DNA of 64,000 nucleotides from Prostheceraeus crozeri (taxonomy: Eukaryota; Platyhelminthes; Polycladida; Euryleptidae), in contig CAJQUW010007072.1 of assembly GCA_907163375.1 (NCBI GenBank), forward strand, positions 62,001-126,000. The letters run 5' to 3'. A program made the position numbers and the translations under genes. Positions 1-12,314 of this stretch are shown one piece after another (position 1 is the first letter of the stretch; each line of letters starts with the position of its first letter). Under the pieces are notes generated by a model. That model was given only the letters and a program-made list of their open reading frames with translations, did no database searches and was not told where the DNA came from.

Positions 1-60
1 GATATTATGAAGCGTGTTGGTGTGAGGTGATTGAAATGTGAAGACAGGCGTTATTGCTGT

Positions 61-345
61 ACTTCATGTTTTTGATTGATTTTGGCCTGAAGCTGTGCGA
101 TTGCTTTTCATTCAGTAAATGTTGTCTCGAGTGTTATTGAGTTTAGCAATGAAACCGACCTGAAAATCCTCGATGTCGCCTTTGTCGTTATATTTGCTTC
201 TAATATGCTCATACAAAGCACTACTTATCGATTTATTATTTATGGCCATTTTGTGCTCATTGTGCCTAGTGATTAACTTGCGAGTAGTTTTACCGATATT
301 GAATTTGTTGCAACGTTGACATGTGTACTTGTAGACTACGAATCT
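61..345 (-). mobile_element. Penelope-like GIY-YIG endonuclease fragment
   Basis: Read on the minus strand, this shows a GIY-YIG nuclease core: a Cys-x2-Cys pair (YTCQRC), then FNIGKT and RKLITRHNEH, which matches the usual Y-x-C-x2-C ... YIGKT-R-x-L-x2-R-x2-EH layout. The domain is the C-terminal nuclease of Penelope-like and related retroelements, which nicks DNA for target-primed insertion. Only the nuclease end is present. No reverse transcriptase lies next to it, and the downstream side runs off the window. The reading frame is broken at least once, so this is a fossil. Two other GIY-YIG remnants occur in the window, at about 37.1 kb and 59 kb. The family is clear; the exact clade is not. 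Confidence 0.72.
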
Positions 346-1310
346 TTACTTACGTAAGAATTGTTTTACTTTATACTCACATTCAATGTCTCAAGTTTCT
401 TTTTCTGTACCGTTAGTCCATAAATTATTTTTAATATTTCTGAATGAAGTGTCAAAGCAGATTGAATTGATAAATTTTTTAGCATTATAAAATAACCAAA
501 TAGATGCTTGGCTAGCATTCGTCTACATGGCCGAACAGGTTTGGTTATGATTTCTTATAAAAGTAACAAAATTCTAGCAAATTCCACGTGCCGCAAATTC
601 ATTCCATGTGACTTGACAATGATTTGCAATGGCGTACATGGACACAGTCTCATGAATAACAAACAGCGAAAGTGGGTCAATATCAATTCATTGTACTGCA
701 TCAAAGTGAGCTTGAATGTCAATAACTGATTTGCATTTCTGAATGTGTTTTAGGTTGTTATTGACGTTCGTTGACACACTAGTTGTTCAATCAACGAATC
801 GTCCTCCCTGCATGTATTTTTGCTCGGATTCCGTTTCTGCTTTCATGGCATGACTTACTAGAATTTGTTGCTAAGATAGTACACCGCCGCTGGCGCAGAA
901 ATCGACAGTTGTATTCAGCGCAAAGGCCAGAATGAATTATACTCACCAAAAAATACGTTTAAACCTGGCTTCATCTGTCCAACGCTACACGCGAGACTGA
1001 CGGGAGAAAATACAGTTGATATGGCTTCACTCTTGAAGCCAGGGCTGCCCTATAAAGAAAAAGTAGTGTAAAAATGTCAATTAGAAACATATTCTGATGT
1101 ACATGTAGGTCTATTTTATAAGTATTAATTTATATAACACTTACAGAAATATGAGTAGATGATGACACTGAATGATTTACGTCAAAGTATGACAACTTTT
1201 CACAGAACAACCACATATATTTATTAATATATTCAAATTTGAGTGATGTTTGCTTGTCTTTCTACATTTTCATGATGCATCTAATATGCTGATATAAGTG
1301 TGTATGAGTG
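346..1310. other. no recognisable gene
   Basis: AT-rich sequence. A 73-residue open frame at 508-729 has no recognisable motif and looks like chance. I see no repeat boundary, tRNA or promoter here. Confidence 0.5.
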
Positions 1311-1575
1311 TTAATTAAGATACTTGGTAGCAAACTGTCATTCCTTTTGATATCTAATAAGTTTCATGCCACTTATATAGTGGCCTCACGTCGCTAGTAT
1401 ATAGTAGTAAACGCACAGGAATATTTTGCAAAGATTTTGGTTCATAAAAATTGGTCAGATACTTTTTAGACCCCAGGACCTTAATCTCCGTAAAACTGAA
1501 TCTTTTGATACAAAAATTTTCACTGTATGCTGACATTTCTTGAGTCGACACTACTACTGTACTATTATACTTCAA
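1311..1575 (+). repeat. dispersed repeat R1, short internal piece
   Basis: Matches 36518-36745 in the same direction and 53440-53645 inverted. Shared landmarks, in order, are TTTTGATATC, CACTTATATAG, TAGTATAT, GTAATCTC/TTAATCTCC, AAAATTTTCACTG and GAGTCGACACTAC. It is a piece of a noncoding element at least 1 kb long whose longest copy is at 53195-54190. The 73-residue minus-strand open frame here is incidental. Confidence 0.75.
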
Positions 1576-1656
1576 CTTGTGACGCCATTGACAAAGTTTT
1601 AATTACGAAATTGCGATCTGGCGGATAACTCTTGTTTTTCTTCAAGTGGGATTGGG

Positions 1657-2266
1657 TCGGGGAGTAGAGCGCGAGCAGAAGTCCTCAGTCGCGGTTACTC
1701 AGATCTCAATGCTATTATTACTCTATGTTACGTTACTCAAACGTACTTACGTTGCTTACGAGATTCTTTACGTAAAAATGATCTAATATCTGTTTATCAT
1801 GCTATTATTACAGTTTTGTTTATTTATGCGTCGCCAGTATATGGAAATTTGTCGGTTGGTTTGCTGAAAAAATTAAACCGATTTCAAAAGAGAGCGCATC
1901 GTTTGATTTGTGATCAAAATTGTTCATGTAATAAGTTTGAAGATCTATCTTGTAAGTTTTTACACTGTGGCTTGAATTTTTTGCATAACTGCGAGAACCT
2001 ATGTCACCCACTCCATGCCTTCGTGCCGGGCCGTCTAAGATACACCAAGCATTTTCGACTTCCGGCATCTCATACTACAAGACGCTTGAATTCCTTTTTT
2101 CCTTGGATTTGTGCTAAATCAAATGAACTCATGTGTAAATATTGACATTTCACTGACTTTTTTTTCGGTTTGTATAATGTATAGCGCTCACGTACTTTTG
2201 ATTTTCTTTAATGTATAAACTGATTTTCATTGCTTCAAATATATACACCTCTCTCTCTCTCTCTCT
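1657..2266 (+). mobile_element. CR1/L2-like LINE, 3' end of ORF2 and tail
   Basis: One frame stays open from about 1657 to the stop at 2145 and reads as the C-terminal, post-palm end of a non-LTR reverse transcriptase: FIYASPVYG, then RFQKRAHRLIC. The same layout appears in the LINE fragment at 49768-50262 (CYGSPLFASLP, then FNWRCHRII, later SLSHPLHNIIP against LCHPLHAFVP here), so both are one clade. There is no start codon or catalytic core, as expected of a 5'-truncated insertion. About 120 bp after the stop the sequence ends in a (CT)n tract at 2249-2266, which could be the element's simple-repeat tail. The clade is assigned by general resemblance only. Confidence 0.7.
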
Positions 2267-2271
2267 ACTCT

Positions 2272-2627
2272 GCGGATCGATAATATATGAGAGAATGCGG
2301 TTAAGAGTGGCTATTGTGCTTGCCACTGGGAGTGCTTATGAAATCTGAATATGATTGGCTTCGTATACAACGGTTGCATGAACATGACTATGGCTCTGAG
2401 CTTAATGCTATTCGCTCAATCAAAGAAAACATTATTTTTACAGAAAACTTCAATCTGTTTCCCATCAGATTTACATGTGTTTTCCTTTGATTCTGTCTGA
2501 CAAGAAGAGGATTCGAATAGAGCTCGGGAGACGTTGAGATTTGCAGTAGCCATGGGATGTGCATCATTCTGTCAAAGTCTCATTTTCGGCTTTGTTCCTC
2601 GCAGAAACCCGCTCTGGCTGCCGGACT
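2272..2627. mobile_element. family P fold-back MITE, left-truncated copy
   Basis: The right half of the family also seen at 50887-51612 and 59129-59854. It runs from the central segment (GATCGATAATATATGAGAG) through TTTACATGTGTTTTC, CTGTCTGACAAGAAGAGGA and AAGTCTCATTTTCGGC to the terminal GGCTGCCGGACT at 2616-2627. It follows the CT tail of the LINE directly. It has no coding capacity. Confidence 0.8.
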
Positions 2628-3309
2628 GAGGAATCTAATAAATGAAATATACTACTGTTGACAATTCTCACCGTAAGTCGAAAAAATGAATAAAAACTTT
2701 CCACGAAATGTATCGTCGATCTTCAATATGTGCAGCATTTTATTAATGAGACCGTGAATCATGTCATGATTATCTGTCGCATAATTGACATCGAATATAA
2801 TTTTTGAAGATCGAATGTTATGTAAGAAAGCTACTTATTAAAGCTATTGATTGCAATTCTGAGTAGTCTGTTTTGCACTTTTTCCTGACCACTTGAATTC
2901 TTTAGACATTTACAAGTCGTCCTATTTCTTTACAATAGGAAGAAAATTTCCACTCACCCGATACACGCGTTTGACGTAGACTTTATACCGCCACAAATAC
3001 ACGCGGGATATGTACCGTAATTCTCCTGTCGAATTGTAGAGGTTTGCAAGTATCACTGAAATGTAAGAGGGAGATATCATGATTATCCTGACAGGTGAGC
3101 ATAGAAATCACATCATCCATTTGATTCATTTGAATTGATTCAGGTGGTTGTCATTATTCATGCAAGTTGCATGCTACAAATAGTGATCCTGATAATAAGA
3201 TGAACAATTCTGCTGCAATGTGATTATGAGCTTTCGGATGTCAGTCAAATTAGCTTTCAGGTTGATAGTAATTTACATTCGTTGATAGTAAGATAAAATC
3301 TAGTTGCAT
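2628..3309. other. no recognisable feature
   Basis: AT-rich sequence with no convincing open frame, repeat end or RNA gene. Confidence 0.5.
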
Positions 3310-3570
3310 GACTTAAAAGCCATCCATGAGTCAAGCATTGTGGCTAGAGACTTCTCACTTCATCAGAGAATACAGACTGATGTCATTTTATAAGAAACAT
3401 CAGTCCGCTTCCCATTGGAGTTATGTTTTGTACTTTCTTTGATACTATCAGACACGGCCAGTAATCGGATAGAGCTCGGCAGACGAACGGATTGGTAGCA
3501 ACTGTGGGGTGTCCGTCATTCTGTGAGTCTCATTTTTTTACCTCGTTCTCTGCTGAAGCTGCAGCTACCA
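3310..3570. mobile_element. family P MITE, strongly diverged right half
   Basis: Keeps the family order: AGAGAATAC, TCCCATTGGA, a diverged CTTTGATAC/TATCAGAC segment, AGCTCGGCAGACG, CATTCTGTGAGTCTCATTTT and CCTCGTTCTCTGC. The terminal GGCTGCCGGACT is no longer clear. More diverged than the copies at 42.7, 50.9 and 59.1 kb, so probably older. Confidence 0.6.
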
Positions 3571-4430
3571 TTTCAAACTCTTTTTGAAAGGTCTTTCAAA
3601 AACTTTTTTTGAAGACGTTTCTGAAAGTGAAATGAAGCTCTTATATCATTATTTGATGACTTCAATGATCTTGAACGCATCTCCAGTATTCGGTTGCCCT
3701 AGCGACGCACTAGAACGTTTTATAATAGAGTTCATCCTTAAATCTGCGGAAGGAAATGTGGCTGCATCAATGCAACTGTAAAGCACTTGGTAAAATATGA
3801 AATGAATCTAATAAAGAACATCCCTCGCATTTCAGCATTGCGAACATGTATACCCAGAATGAATATGGTTTAAGTGTATAGCTAAAATGTGAGTATCATA
3901 GAATAGGAGGCTCCAATTCGTCTTTCCGTGTTTATGTCGATTGCCCAATAATTTAATTTGAGTCTTACGGAGATCCGAAATGACTGTACATAATAAAAAT
4001 ACATTCAACTTGACTACTTCTAGTTTTTTTTCTATCTTGACGTTCACCGCTTCCAATGATTATCATTTGAGGGACCCATTTATTCTATTCTGCTTAAGTC
4101 CCCGGAATTTTGATTTGTTACACTAATTTCAGCAAGGATTTCTTGCACTGGTCTTTGAACGTCTGGTCCTCTTCACTGAAGTTTGCAGCACCATGACCCT
4201 TTAGGAACGTTGGAATCTAGACACGCTATAGGGAAAGAGATAACAATGTTTTAGGCTTAACGATTGATGACGTACCCATACTAACACTGCAGTTTTAAGA
4301 GAGATTTTAAATTACGTTTTTGCAGAGGAAATGAGCTCCAACAATCACAAGATGCAATAGATTTCACACATTAAACCCTTTCTAGCCAAAATTATATTCG
4401 TGGTTTGTTATCAAGAATAAGATGCACTGA
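3571..4430. other. no recognisable gene
   Basis: Contains a 65-residue open frame (3584-3781) beginning next to the diverged family P end and a 74-residue minus-strand frame (3832-4056). Neither resembles a known domain. Both may be chance. Confidence 0.45.
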
Positions 4431-4866
4431 CGCACTGTAAGCCGTAGACCGACAATTATCCTACAAAATTACTGACAAAATCAGCCGACGATTGTCACCT
4501 CCAATATCCTTCGATATCCCACGAAATTGTAGGTTCTCTACCAACATCAAAACAAATGTTTTGCATGCAAATTAACTAAACAAAACCTGTTGAACATTGG
4601 TTGATTTTTTCGATTAGTGATTGCTTGACTTTTGGGCAATCTATATTATTGTGTGGCAAAACCATGATTTCTTTTGACATAATTTAGTTAATTACCTACA
4701 TTTTCGATAATAGTTAAGCTATTTTTCATTGCTATTCATTTTCTCGCTTTTTGTCAGATATTGTAGATGTTCAGTGGCAATCATCCTACAAGAACTAGCA
4801 ATGACCAACAAAATAGATTTTGTAGGATAAATGTCTGTCAATTATCAGTAAACGGTTTACAGTGCG
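4431..4866. mobile_element. MITE with CGCACTGTAA ends
   Basis: The ends are exact inverted complements: CGCACTGTAA at 4431-4440 and TTACAGTGCG at 4857-4866, continuing as GCCGT and ACGGT. Just inside, both ends carry an ATCCTACAAAA motif in opposite orientation, and a second CATCCTACAAG lies further inside the right end. There is no transposase frame, so it is non-autonomous. The CACTG start resembles EnSpm/CACTA elements, but I found no clear target-site duplication, so the superfamily is undecided. Confidence 0.65.
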
Positions 4867-6053
4867 GGTGTATACTTAACCAAGTTTTCAGTGCGACGTG
4901 GTTCAACGAACACTCCCAACAAAGATGATTACGAGATCTTCCAGGCCAATCAGCATGTGCCATATGAATGCCTGTTCAAATCGATGTAAGATAATCATTT
5001 TCAAACTTATGTAAGCTATGAATGCAAGTATTCGGCAAATAGATGTGTAGGATGCTTAGATTATTAAATATTTCCCCCTCATTTACATCAAACAGCTGCA
5101 AATGTCATATACACATGTATTTTGAAAATACTGATGCTATGACAAGTGAAGTGGACAGACAACTCTCCTTTTATTCGAATGATGGACAACTGAGTTTCTT
5201 GATAATTGATTCACGTGAGCAGATGAACAAAAATTGCGAAAATGTCCGTAGAAGCAACTGCAGCATCCCCCCTCGGTGTCACTCTCTCAAACGTATTGGT
5301 GCTCTCATTCAAGCGACTGGTGAACGTAGCACTCAAGAGCGACCAGTGGACGGATTTTATCCCTCAATCAAATATTTACCCTCTTTTTAAAGTTTTCTGA
5401 CGCTTGCAAGGGGCATACTGGATACGTAGTTCAATTTGAAAAGTTCGGTATTCCAAGTATTCTAAAGTCAAGTGACATTAGATTCCCCTCATCTGTGCTT
5501 CTAATGCGCCATGAGAACTGTGCTAAAGAGAGCTGAGCTAACCATGGAGCAGTGAAGAAATAATTTTATTAGTCATGCTTCGATGATTTTGTAAAACATG
5601 CAGTGAAATACGTTTCGAAATTCTGCTCTTATTGCTAAAATATTTGCTCCTTCAGTCTGAATTTTCTGGATTCCACGATATTGCACGAAGGATTTTGAAT
5701 TTGACCAACGGGAACATCTTCTTCGTGACCCATTTTGAATTTTAAAAGTTATGAAATCATTGTTGAAGTCGGAAATCTATGGATTTATGCTGTAAATCTC
5801 ATGCTGCAGACAAATCGTTCTTTAAAATTCAAAATTTGAAAATTGCTTGGAGTTGCTAAGACAGATATCAAACTTAGCCTAAATTGCTTGGAAATGGCTA
5901 AGCAAACTGTGTGACGAAAATGATAAGAAATTATCATAGCATCAGATCTCATCAACAAAATTTCTTGAAATTTTGAGCCAAATATGTGGAAAGAGGTGCA
6001 ATAACCAATACTCCGTCATTAACTAACTGCAAAACACTATGACACTAAATTTG
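4867..6053. other. no recognisable gene
   Basis: Holds a 115-residue plus-strand open frame at 5043-5390. It shows no signal peptide, membrane segment or known motif. Its length is at the edge of what chance gives in this composition. I would not annotate it as a gene. Confidence 0.4.
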
Positions 6054-6718
6054 TCAACCAATGAAACGAAGCAAAATGCAGACAAAATAGTTGTTGGTCA
6101 TGGTGCTTTGCAGACGTTTTTCAAACACAGCCCTACAGTTAGAAATCATTATCGCTAAATCTGGCTGCATGGAGTCCATTTGAGGCCTCTCTCGATGTGA
6201 TCCATCGATTATGGAGTTGAACATCCAACATGGATCTTGCACGAAATGAGAAGAGTACAGGACCATCAGCTTGCTGAAGGACCGCTCAGAGATCTTCTTG
6301 GTCGGAAGAAGGGAATCACAGATTCTTTCAAAGATGGAGGTGTACTTCTCTGGGTTCACGGTATCACTGATCACACCATGAATAAGTTCGTGTTGTTAGG
6401 AGATCATCACCCAATATGTGACGGCTGGCGATTTCATCGACACTGACGCTACAATGTAATGTCCTAGCATGTGGAATTTCCTTGACGAACGTTGTCTTGA
6501 GTTGCTTCAGTGCCTTTTCTCATTTGTCGAAAGTTATTAAACTGAAAACCACAGTTGCTACCTCTCATCAAAAACGTCCATCGTGAGAAGACGTCCATCG
6601 TGAGATATACGCCTGTATAGATGCCTCTTCGTCTTAAATCTGCTGTCAACAGCTCACTAAAATCGCATTTATCACCAATATGTTGCAATTTCTCCATTAA
6701 AAATTCATGGTTTTTCAA
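6054..6718 (-). pseudogene. broken coding remnant of unknown family
   Basis: On the minus strand, coding-like sequence runs through three frames in succession: 6718 to 6464 (LLTADLRRRGIYTGVYL), about 6503 to 6370 (HARTLHCSVSVDEIASRHIL) and 6374 to 6054 (VNPEKYTSIFERICDSLLP, then HFVQDPCWMFNSIIDGSH). In the last stretch many codons end in C or G (ACC, AAG, TAC, ATC, CTG, CAG), unlike the AT-rich surroundings, and this is the main reason to think it once coded. At least two frame changes separate the parts. No exon borders are obvious, so a decayed transposon protein, a processed pseudogene or adjacent exons are all possible. I do not recognise the family. Confidence 0.35.
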
Positions 6719-9700
6719 TCTCGGTTGTTTAGAAGGACAAACGATTCGATCCGCAGTTAGTCAAGAGGTGCAAAGTGCTATGTGAAAGTTTTAGGTTCGA
6801 CTTCATTCCCTGCACAGCTTTGTGGAAGCTCCTGGACTATTAAGTAATATACTTATGACTTCTCAATCATTAAATTCAAATTTATTACAAATTTTGGAAG
6901 TAACATAACACCTCAGGATGTTGCACTGTCTTATAGATTCCGGTGTGTTTCGACTCTATGGTATTCCCTGCCTGTTGAATACATGATTACATGATGTGGT
7001 CCCTGACTAGAAATTAGAGAGTTTGTCCACCTCTGGTCTTGGAGATCAAAACATTTTCAGACTTATTTCGCTACATATTCACGAAATGATGGCGAAATTG
7101 TTCTATCATGTTTTATTCGCTTCTTCGCTCATGGTTATTAAATTAAGTCGATAACAGATGATGGTGTGTATCAATCTGATGTAAATATCATGGAACATTT
7201 TAGAAATTGGAAGAGACAGTGATGGCATCATCGACACCAAAAAACTGATTTCTGTATGTGTTGATCTGCCACACTGGGAACAAAAATTAACAGGCTAAGA
7301 TTATAATCTTGCATACAGCGTAGGCGTATGTTGATGTCTACTAAATAAACGTGGTTTCAATTAGGTTTCTTGGCTCTTGTGACGGACAACTGTTTATATC
7401 GGTAATCGAATTATCACCCTATGATTCAATCAGTAAAAGAGGAATACATTTATCTTTTCCTAAAACCGAGGAGTTTCTTTTGAAGTTATCGAAAACTGTC
7501 AGTTTTGTGTCCTAAATTCCCACGTTCAACTTCTCGTTGTAAATAAAATGGGGACAACATAAAAGTTTGCTTTCTTAATCCGATCCGACTAAGGTAGGAC
7601 AAGAATTTTCATTCGTTATTTTAATGAAAAGATTAATATCTCATTTGTGGATCAACCTTCACTTCGCTATACGCTTTGAGGTCACAGTAACTATTTGTAA
7701 AAAGCAGGACAGATTCTCCCATCCTAACGTCTGTACAGGAGATAAAATATTGACTATTTAACGATGATTACAAGGAACAAACTTTGTTTGGCTGGATAGT
7801 TTTGATTCTTATCAGTGAGAGAAGTTGAAAATTCCCATCTAAATCTGATCTGTTCCAATCAAAATTAATTATCTTGAAAATCCAAAAAAAGAATTTGAAT
7901 CGGCTGACTTTTATTCAAAAAAAGCAACATCCCTGAAATAACAACAAACATTAGGAATGCGCGAAGTCTACAGGTGAACCGCGTCAACCACGATACATTT
8001 CTTAACCTTGTGCAATTCTATTTTGACGGTAAAACTTGTTGGCCATGGAATTCTGCCGATGTTGTACACAGGAATGAAGAATTACATGTAACTGGAGGAC
8101 AAAAAATAATCGGAAAATTTCTAATCAATTTATTCTAGTATAAGGACTTAGCATTCGATCGATTTATAATTAATTGACATTTACACAGCTAGATTAGAAT
8201 GCACCGATCTGATCATTAGAATGGTCATGCTGCCAATACATTTGATTAATTTTTATTTTATCATTGAGTGCATGTATAATGGAGTATTCATTCCATCCCA
8301 TCTTGTACTTATCAAGCCCTAGCAATCAACACTTTCGTAGTAGCAGGATCTCGGCTCTCGGATTTCAATGAAGAATTGGAAAAATGATCTTTTTCTCCAA
8401 ACGTTGGCTACATGTCTTGCAAATATCAATTTGTTGGTGTACAACATGTGATTGACTTTTCCGGGGAGAACTTAAAGCTGGTGTCATGATATTCTTTTCC
8501 ACAATTTAAATTGACAATCGGAAAAGTTGAATCAGAAAATGACATTTACTTAAATTCTCTATTAGAAAACGCGATGTAAATAAATTCCTTTAATAACCGG
8601 AGTTAAATCTTTATAAAGTCTCAATACCTCAAGCCACAAGCCTCGATATCTCATTGTCGCATCTTCAGTTTGAATCAGAGATGCAGGGCGAATTAGTTTT
8701 TGTGTAAAAAGAAGGAGGCGGCAATTTGATACCAACGATGCAAGTGTGATTTTTTTCCGGGCGGCAATTGTAATCAACTTCAGAACATCCTCTCGGAAAA
8801 GAAATGGTAGGAAAACATGAAGCGTGACACCGGCGTCCTACCAGTTCTTTTTTCAGAAACACTGATTTCATTTGAATGGTATTCACTGTTTAAATGGGAA
8901 CCTCTGAAACTTCTTTCAAGTTCTTCAACTTTATCGGTCGGAAATAGTAATCAATATATGAAAATTAAGAAATTCTGCAACCGACAGCAACGTCATTTTG
9001 ATATATATGTAATTTCTCTCAGTCGTAGAATTCTGAATTCTTAAATGTATTGAATATCTGAGAAATTCTGCAGCTCTAGGTAACTTCAACTGTTATTAGA
9101 TACATGTAGAAGTTGGACGATCCAAAGAATTCAAATGATGAGGAAATTATTGCGAGTTATGTAGGAATGGCTACTTATATGCCAATTATATATAGTGTTA
9201 CACTGCTTAACTATATACTGTATTACATTATCTGTATTTTAGCATTTGAATTACTCATTTTGAAAATGTTGCGTTCCTCTATAGTGCACAATAAGTGGCA
9301 GCTCTCAGACCTTCGAATAAAGCAATGTAATTTTCACAAGCAGATCAGATTTAAGCCTATCAGAACCGGGCAGTTTTTAGAGTCGCATGACGGCCCCTCA
9401 AATTTTCCATGCTTCGATAGCCCTACGAAAACAACGTTACTTTATATTTCGAGTCTCCTCTTTCGAATAGTGGCGTCTATTTTGCATGATTCGAAGACCT
9501 TCATACCAAAAATTTAGATTTAAAATCTTTATTTTCAAATTTTTTCATTTTTTATGAATCTATGTATATTTTTTGGCTCTTCAAAAATTGTTCATTACAA
9601 CTAAATTTTTTCTGTACAACTTTTAGCATATCTATATCGTGTTATAAGCATAATATTTACGTTAATTTTAGTGCTATAAATAGCAATTTGAAATTTGAAC

Positions 9701-11045
9701 GCAAACAATGTCTTTTCATGTATCATTGAATTTTTCTGTCTTTACAAATGTCTCGTTCTAATGACTTATTCGTTATAAAGACGCTGGGCCCGGTCTGGGC
9801 CTGAAAATTCATTTCCATCAGCCTGTGAAGAAGTGAAAGTTAATGAATGATGAGAGTAGCATCACTTTGAAGTATCTTGATGCAAATTGCATGTTGCCGG
9901 GGCTTTAATGAATACACAACGTGAATCAACGCAGCCCTCATCATGATCTAGAAATACGATAAAATAATACAACCCTAATCGGAAACTATGGAATTCGAAT
10001 ATTTTTCTCGTGTTAGAATATATAAAACATTATGAATATCGGCATCTAGATGTATCGATAGTGTTGAATGGGTGCGCGTTAATGCTGTATCTACCGGCTT
10101 TCTCATAATGTGAAATAAGTCAAATAAATTTTTCTCCAAATCTGTGAATCGCCTGGTTGCCTCCTGCCAAAAGTTGTGCAAATTGCAGACCATTCTTAGC
10201 TTATGTCAAAATCAAACTCAAATTTAGCAAGCTAGCAGATTCAAGTAACAGATTTTGAAAAAATCAACTTGCCTAGCACACAAAATGCGTTGTATGCGTA
10301 CGTATATAAATATATCGCTACGGGCTGAGTGGGTCTCTGACCCGATCATACTCAAGAGTATCATGCATCCATAGATAGACATAAATTAATTCAATAATAC
10401 ATAGACATCAAGCTATGATGTCTTTGAGCTTTATCAGGGACTCCTATGTCTTCTGACTCTGGATATAGACATTGGTGGAACGACCTGTCGATGAAATGAC
10501 CTTGTTTCAAATCCATGATATCTACGCATCGATGAAGTGAACCATAATTGTATAATTTTTGAATTTGACATATTCCTTGAATTGCACGTACAAATATACT
10601 TCGATGAAGCGCAATGAACTATCGACGTATTCCGGAATATTCTTCAACAGATGAATGTTTACAACACGCTTGGCTGCGTCTTTAAGATTTCCATATCGAG
10701 CGCTTTAAGATGAATGAAAAAGTTTCGCTGAGAGACAGGAAAGTGTTTGTTTTTGAAAGCTGATATCGCTGGAATTCAATTGAAACTTCAAAACACATGT
10801 CTGAGTGATAGTATATTGACAGATCTAGAAGGGAGAAAATGCGAACATTTATTTAGGAAATAAAACAGACAAACAATTTACAAAACAGTATTCCAAATCA
10901 CGTTTTCCTGCAAAGTACTGATTTTCAAGTTTCTTTCAGATTTCTTTATCGGCAGAATTGATCTCACCAAGACAGACAAGTGTGGAATTGACTGTCACTT
11001 AGGCAGCTTCGTATATCAAATAAGTGATAATCATCGCACTGTAGG
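6719..11045. other. 4.3 kb without a recognisable gene
   Basis: AT-rich sequence. The largest frame, at 9113-9517 (134 residues, plus), has one hydrophobic stretch (VTLLNYILYYIICILAFELL) but reads like translated AT-rich DNA. Overlapping short frames at 8562-9044 have no recognisable domain. Around 10407-10427 there is a small palindrome, AGACATCA-AGCTA-TGATGTCT. No TE boundaries were found. Confidence 0.45.
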
Positions 11046-11080
11046 TTTCGTCGAGACCGAAGGTCGAGACGAAGCCTATA
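11046..11080. repeat. short imperfect hairpin
   Basis: GGTTTCGTCGAGACC is followed after GAA by its near complement GGTCGAGACGAAGCC. It is GC-rich within AT-rich flanks. It could be a small structural element or the centre of a decayed palindrome. No function is implied. Confidence 0.5.
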
Positions 11081-11158
11081 GTTTGGTGACTACTTTACTG
11101 CGTGACAGCGCGGCGGAGACGAATTGCACGGTGTCATACTTTGATGCTTCAATCAACC

Positions 11159-11378
11159 CACAGAATTAGATTGTTTAATCGTATCACTTTGCTAGAAGTG
11201 CAAACTGATTCAAACAGATGGCACATGCAGGAACTGAATAAGCTCATTAATAACTGGCTGCTCATTGTTCGATTGCTGTGGTATTTGGTCAGCAGATTGT
11301 GCCATTTCATTTACGTTACATGTTCCAATATTTCCCTTCTAGTCAAACGGAAGAAGAGACGACCTGTCGAATTCTGTG
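11159..11378 (+). mobile_element. family Q inverted-repeat element, internally deleted copy
   Basis: Begins CACAGAATTAGATTGTTTA and ends GAATTCTGTG. Both ends match the inverted copy at 40149-40697, with shared internal blocks TCACTTTGCTAGAAGTGC, GCTGCTCATTGTTCGATTGC and AAGAAGAGACGACCTGTC. About 330 bp present in the middle of the longer copy is missing here. The 93-residue open frame overlapping it is incidental. Confidence 0.75.
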
Positions 11379-11814
11379 AATGAACCATTTAGAAAATTAA
11401 GTACAGATAACGCTTCAATCTATTCATCATATCATTACTGTCGTTCAACAGGAAAAAGCATTGCCCGGATAGAGCGCAAGGTTAGCGTCTTCATAGCGTA
11501 CACCTTCATGAAATGACGTTATTCAATTAGACTGAGTGTCACAGAAGAACTTTTGGACAATGTCGGTGGATAATTACCATTGATAATAATTCGGCTTCTA
11601 TGGCTTGTCAAATGTTTCATCATAGAAATCTCAAGGTCGTAGCGTCATCATAGCGTTGTTTACCAAAATATTTGGCAAATGTTTCAGAAAAACTGCGTAC
11701 TAAACCATTACAAATGTCAATTATTCTATTTCTATGTCCTGAAATAAACGCCTGCATACAACCACAGTGCGATAAGAAATTTTAACAATCATGTAGTGGT
11801 AAATTCTTCGGTGA
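11379..11814. other. no recognisable feature
   Basis: Spacer between the family Q copy and the Tc1 element. Nothing identifiable was seen. Confidence 0.5.
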
Positions 11815-11816
11815 TA

Positions 11817-11850
11817 CAGATAGTTTCAAAAAAATGGATCACCCTTAAAC
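11817..11850. repeat. left terminal inverted repeat of the Tc1 element
   Basis: Pairs with 13422-13455. About 25 of 34 positions are complementary by eye, including the GTTTCA and TGGATCA blocks. Confidence 0.88.
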
Positions 11851-12314
11851 ATCGCCTTAACTTCAACTATGTCTAACTCCGCCAAACTTGAACGAATTTC
11901 TCTGAAATTTGGAAGATATGTCAGCTGTGTTTACTAATATCATTGTCGGAAATTTCAAGCATGAATATTGAGTTGTTTTCCTGTTATAGATAAAAAAGTA
12001 GTAGATAATTTGATCTTCATTTAGCAATGTTACACAAAATCATACCTCACTCTTAAAAAATTACATTTGTTTCCTTTGTTATGTAATATGTTGTTCTACA
12101 AGCCAAAAGCTATCAAGCAAAACAAAAATAAAGAAAATCGGTCAATCAGAGCCAGTATAGCACCATTATTCATCAACAATAATGTAACTGCTACATGTGA
12201 TTAACTGGACTTCATGTTCCATAGCTTCCTGACTTCGTTGCGGTGGTGTTGGCAGCACTCTTGCTTTCAGCTAGAAATCTATCTCTTACTGGTTGAAAAC
12301 AATACAAAGCACAA

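Noticed and set aside
1354-1575. 73-residue minus-strand frame
   Set aside because: Lies wholly within repeat R1 and is not open in the other R1 copies.
5043-5390. 115-residue open frame
   Set aside because: No motif, no supporting context; treated as chance.
9113-9517. 134-residue open frame with a hydrophobic stretch
   Set aside because: No recognisable domain; composition is that of translated AT-rich DNA, and it is not clearly longer than chance frames in this window.
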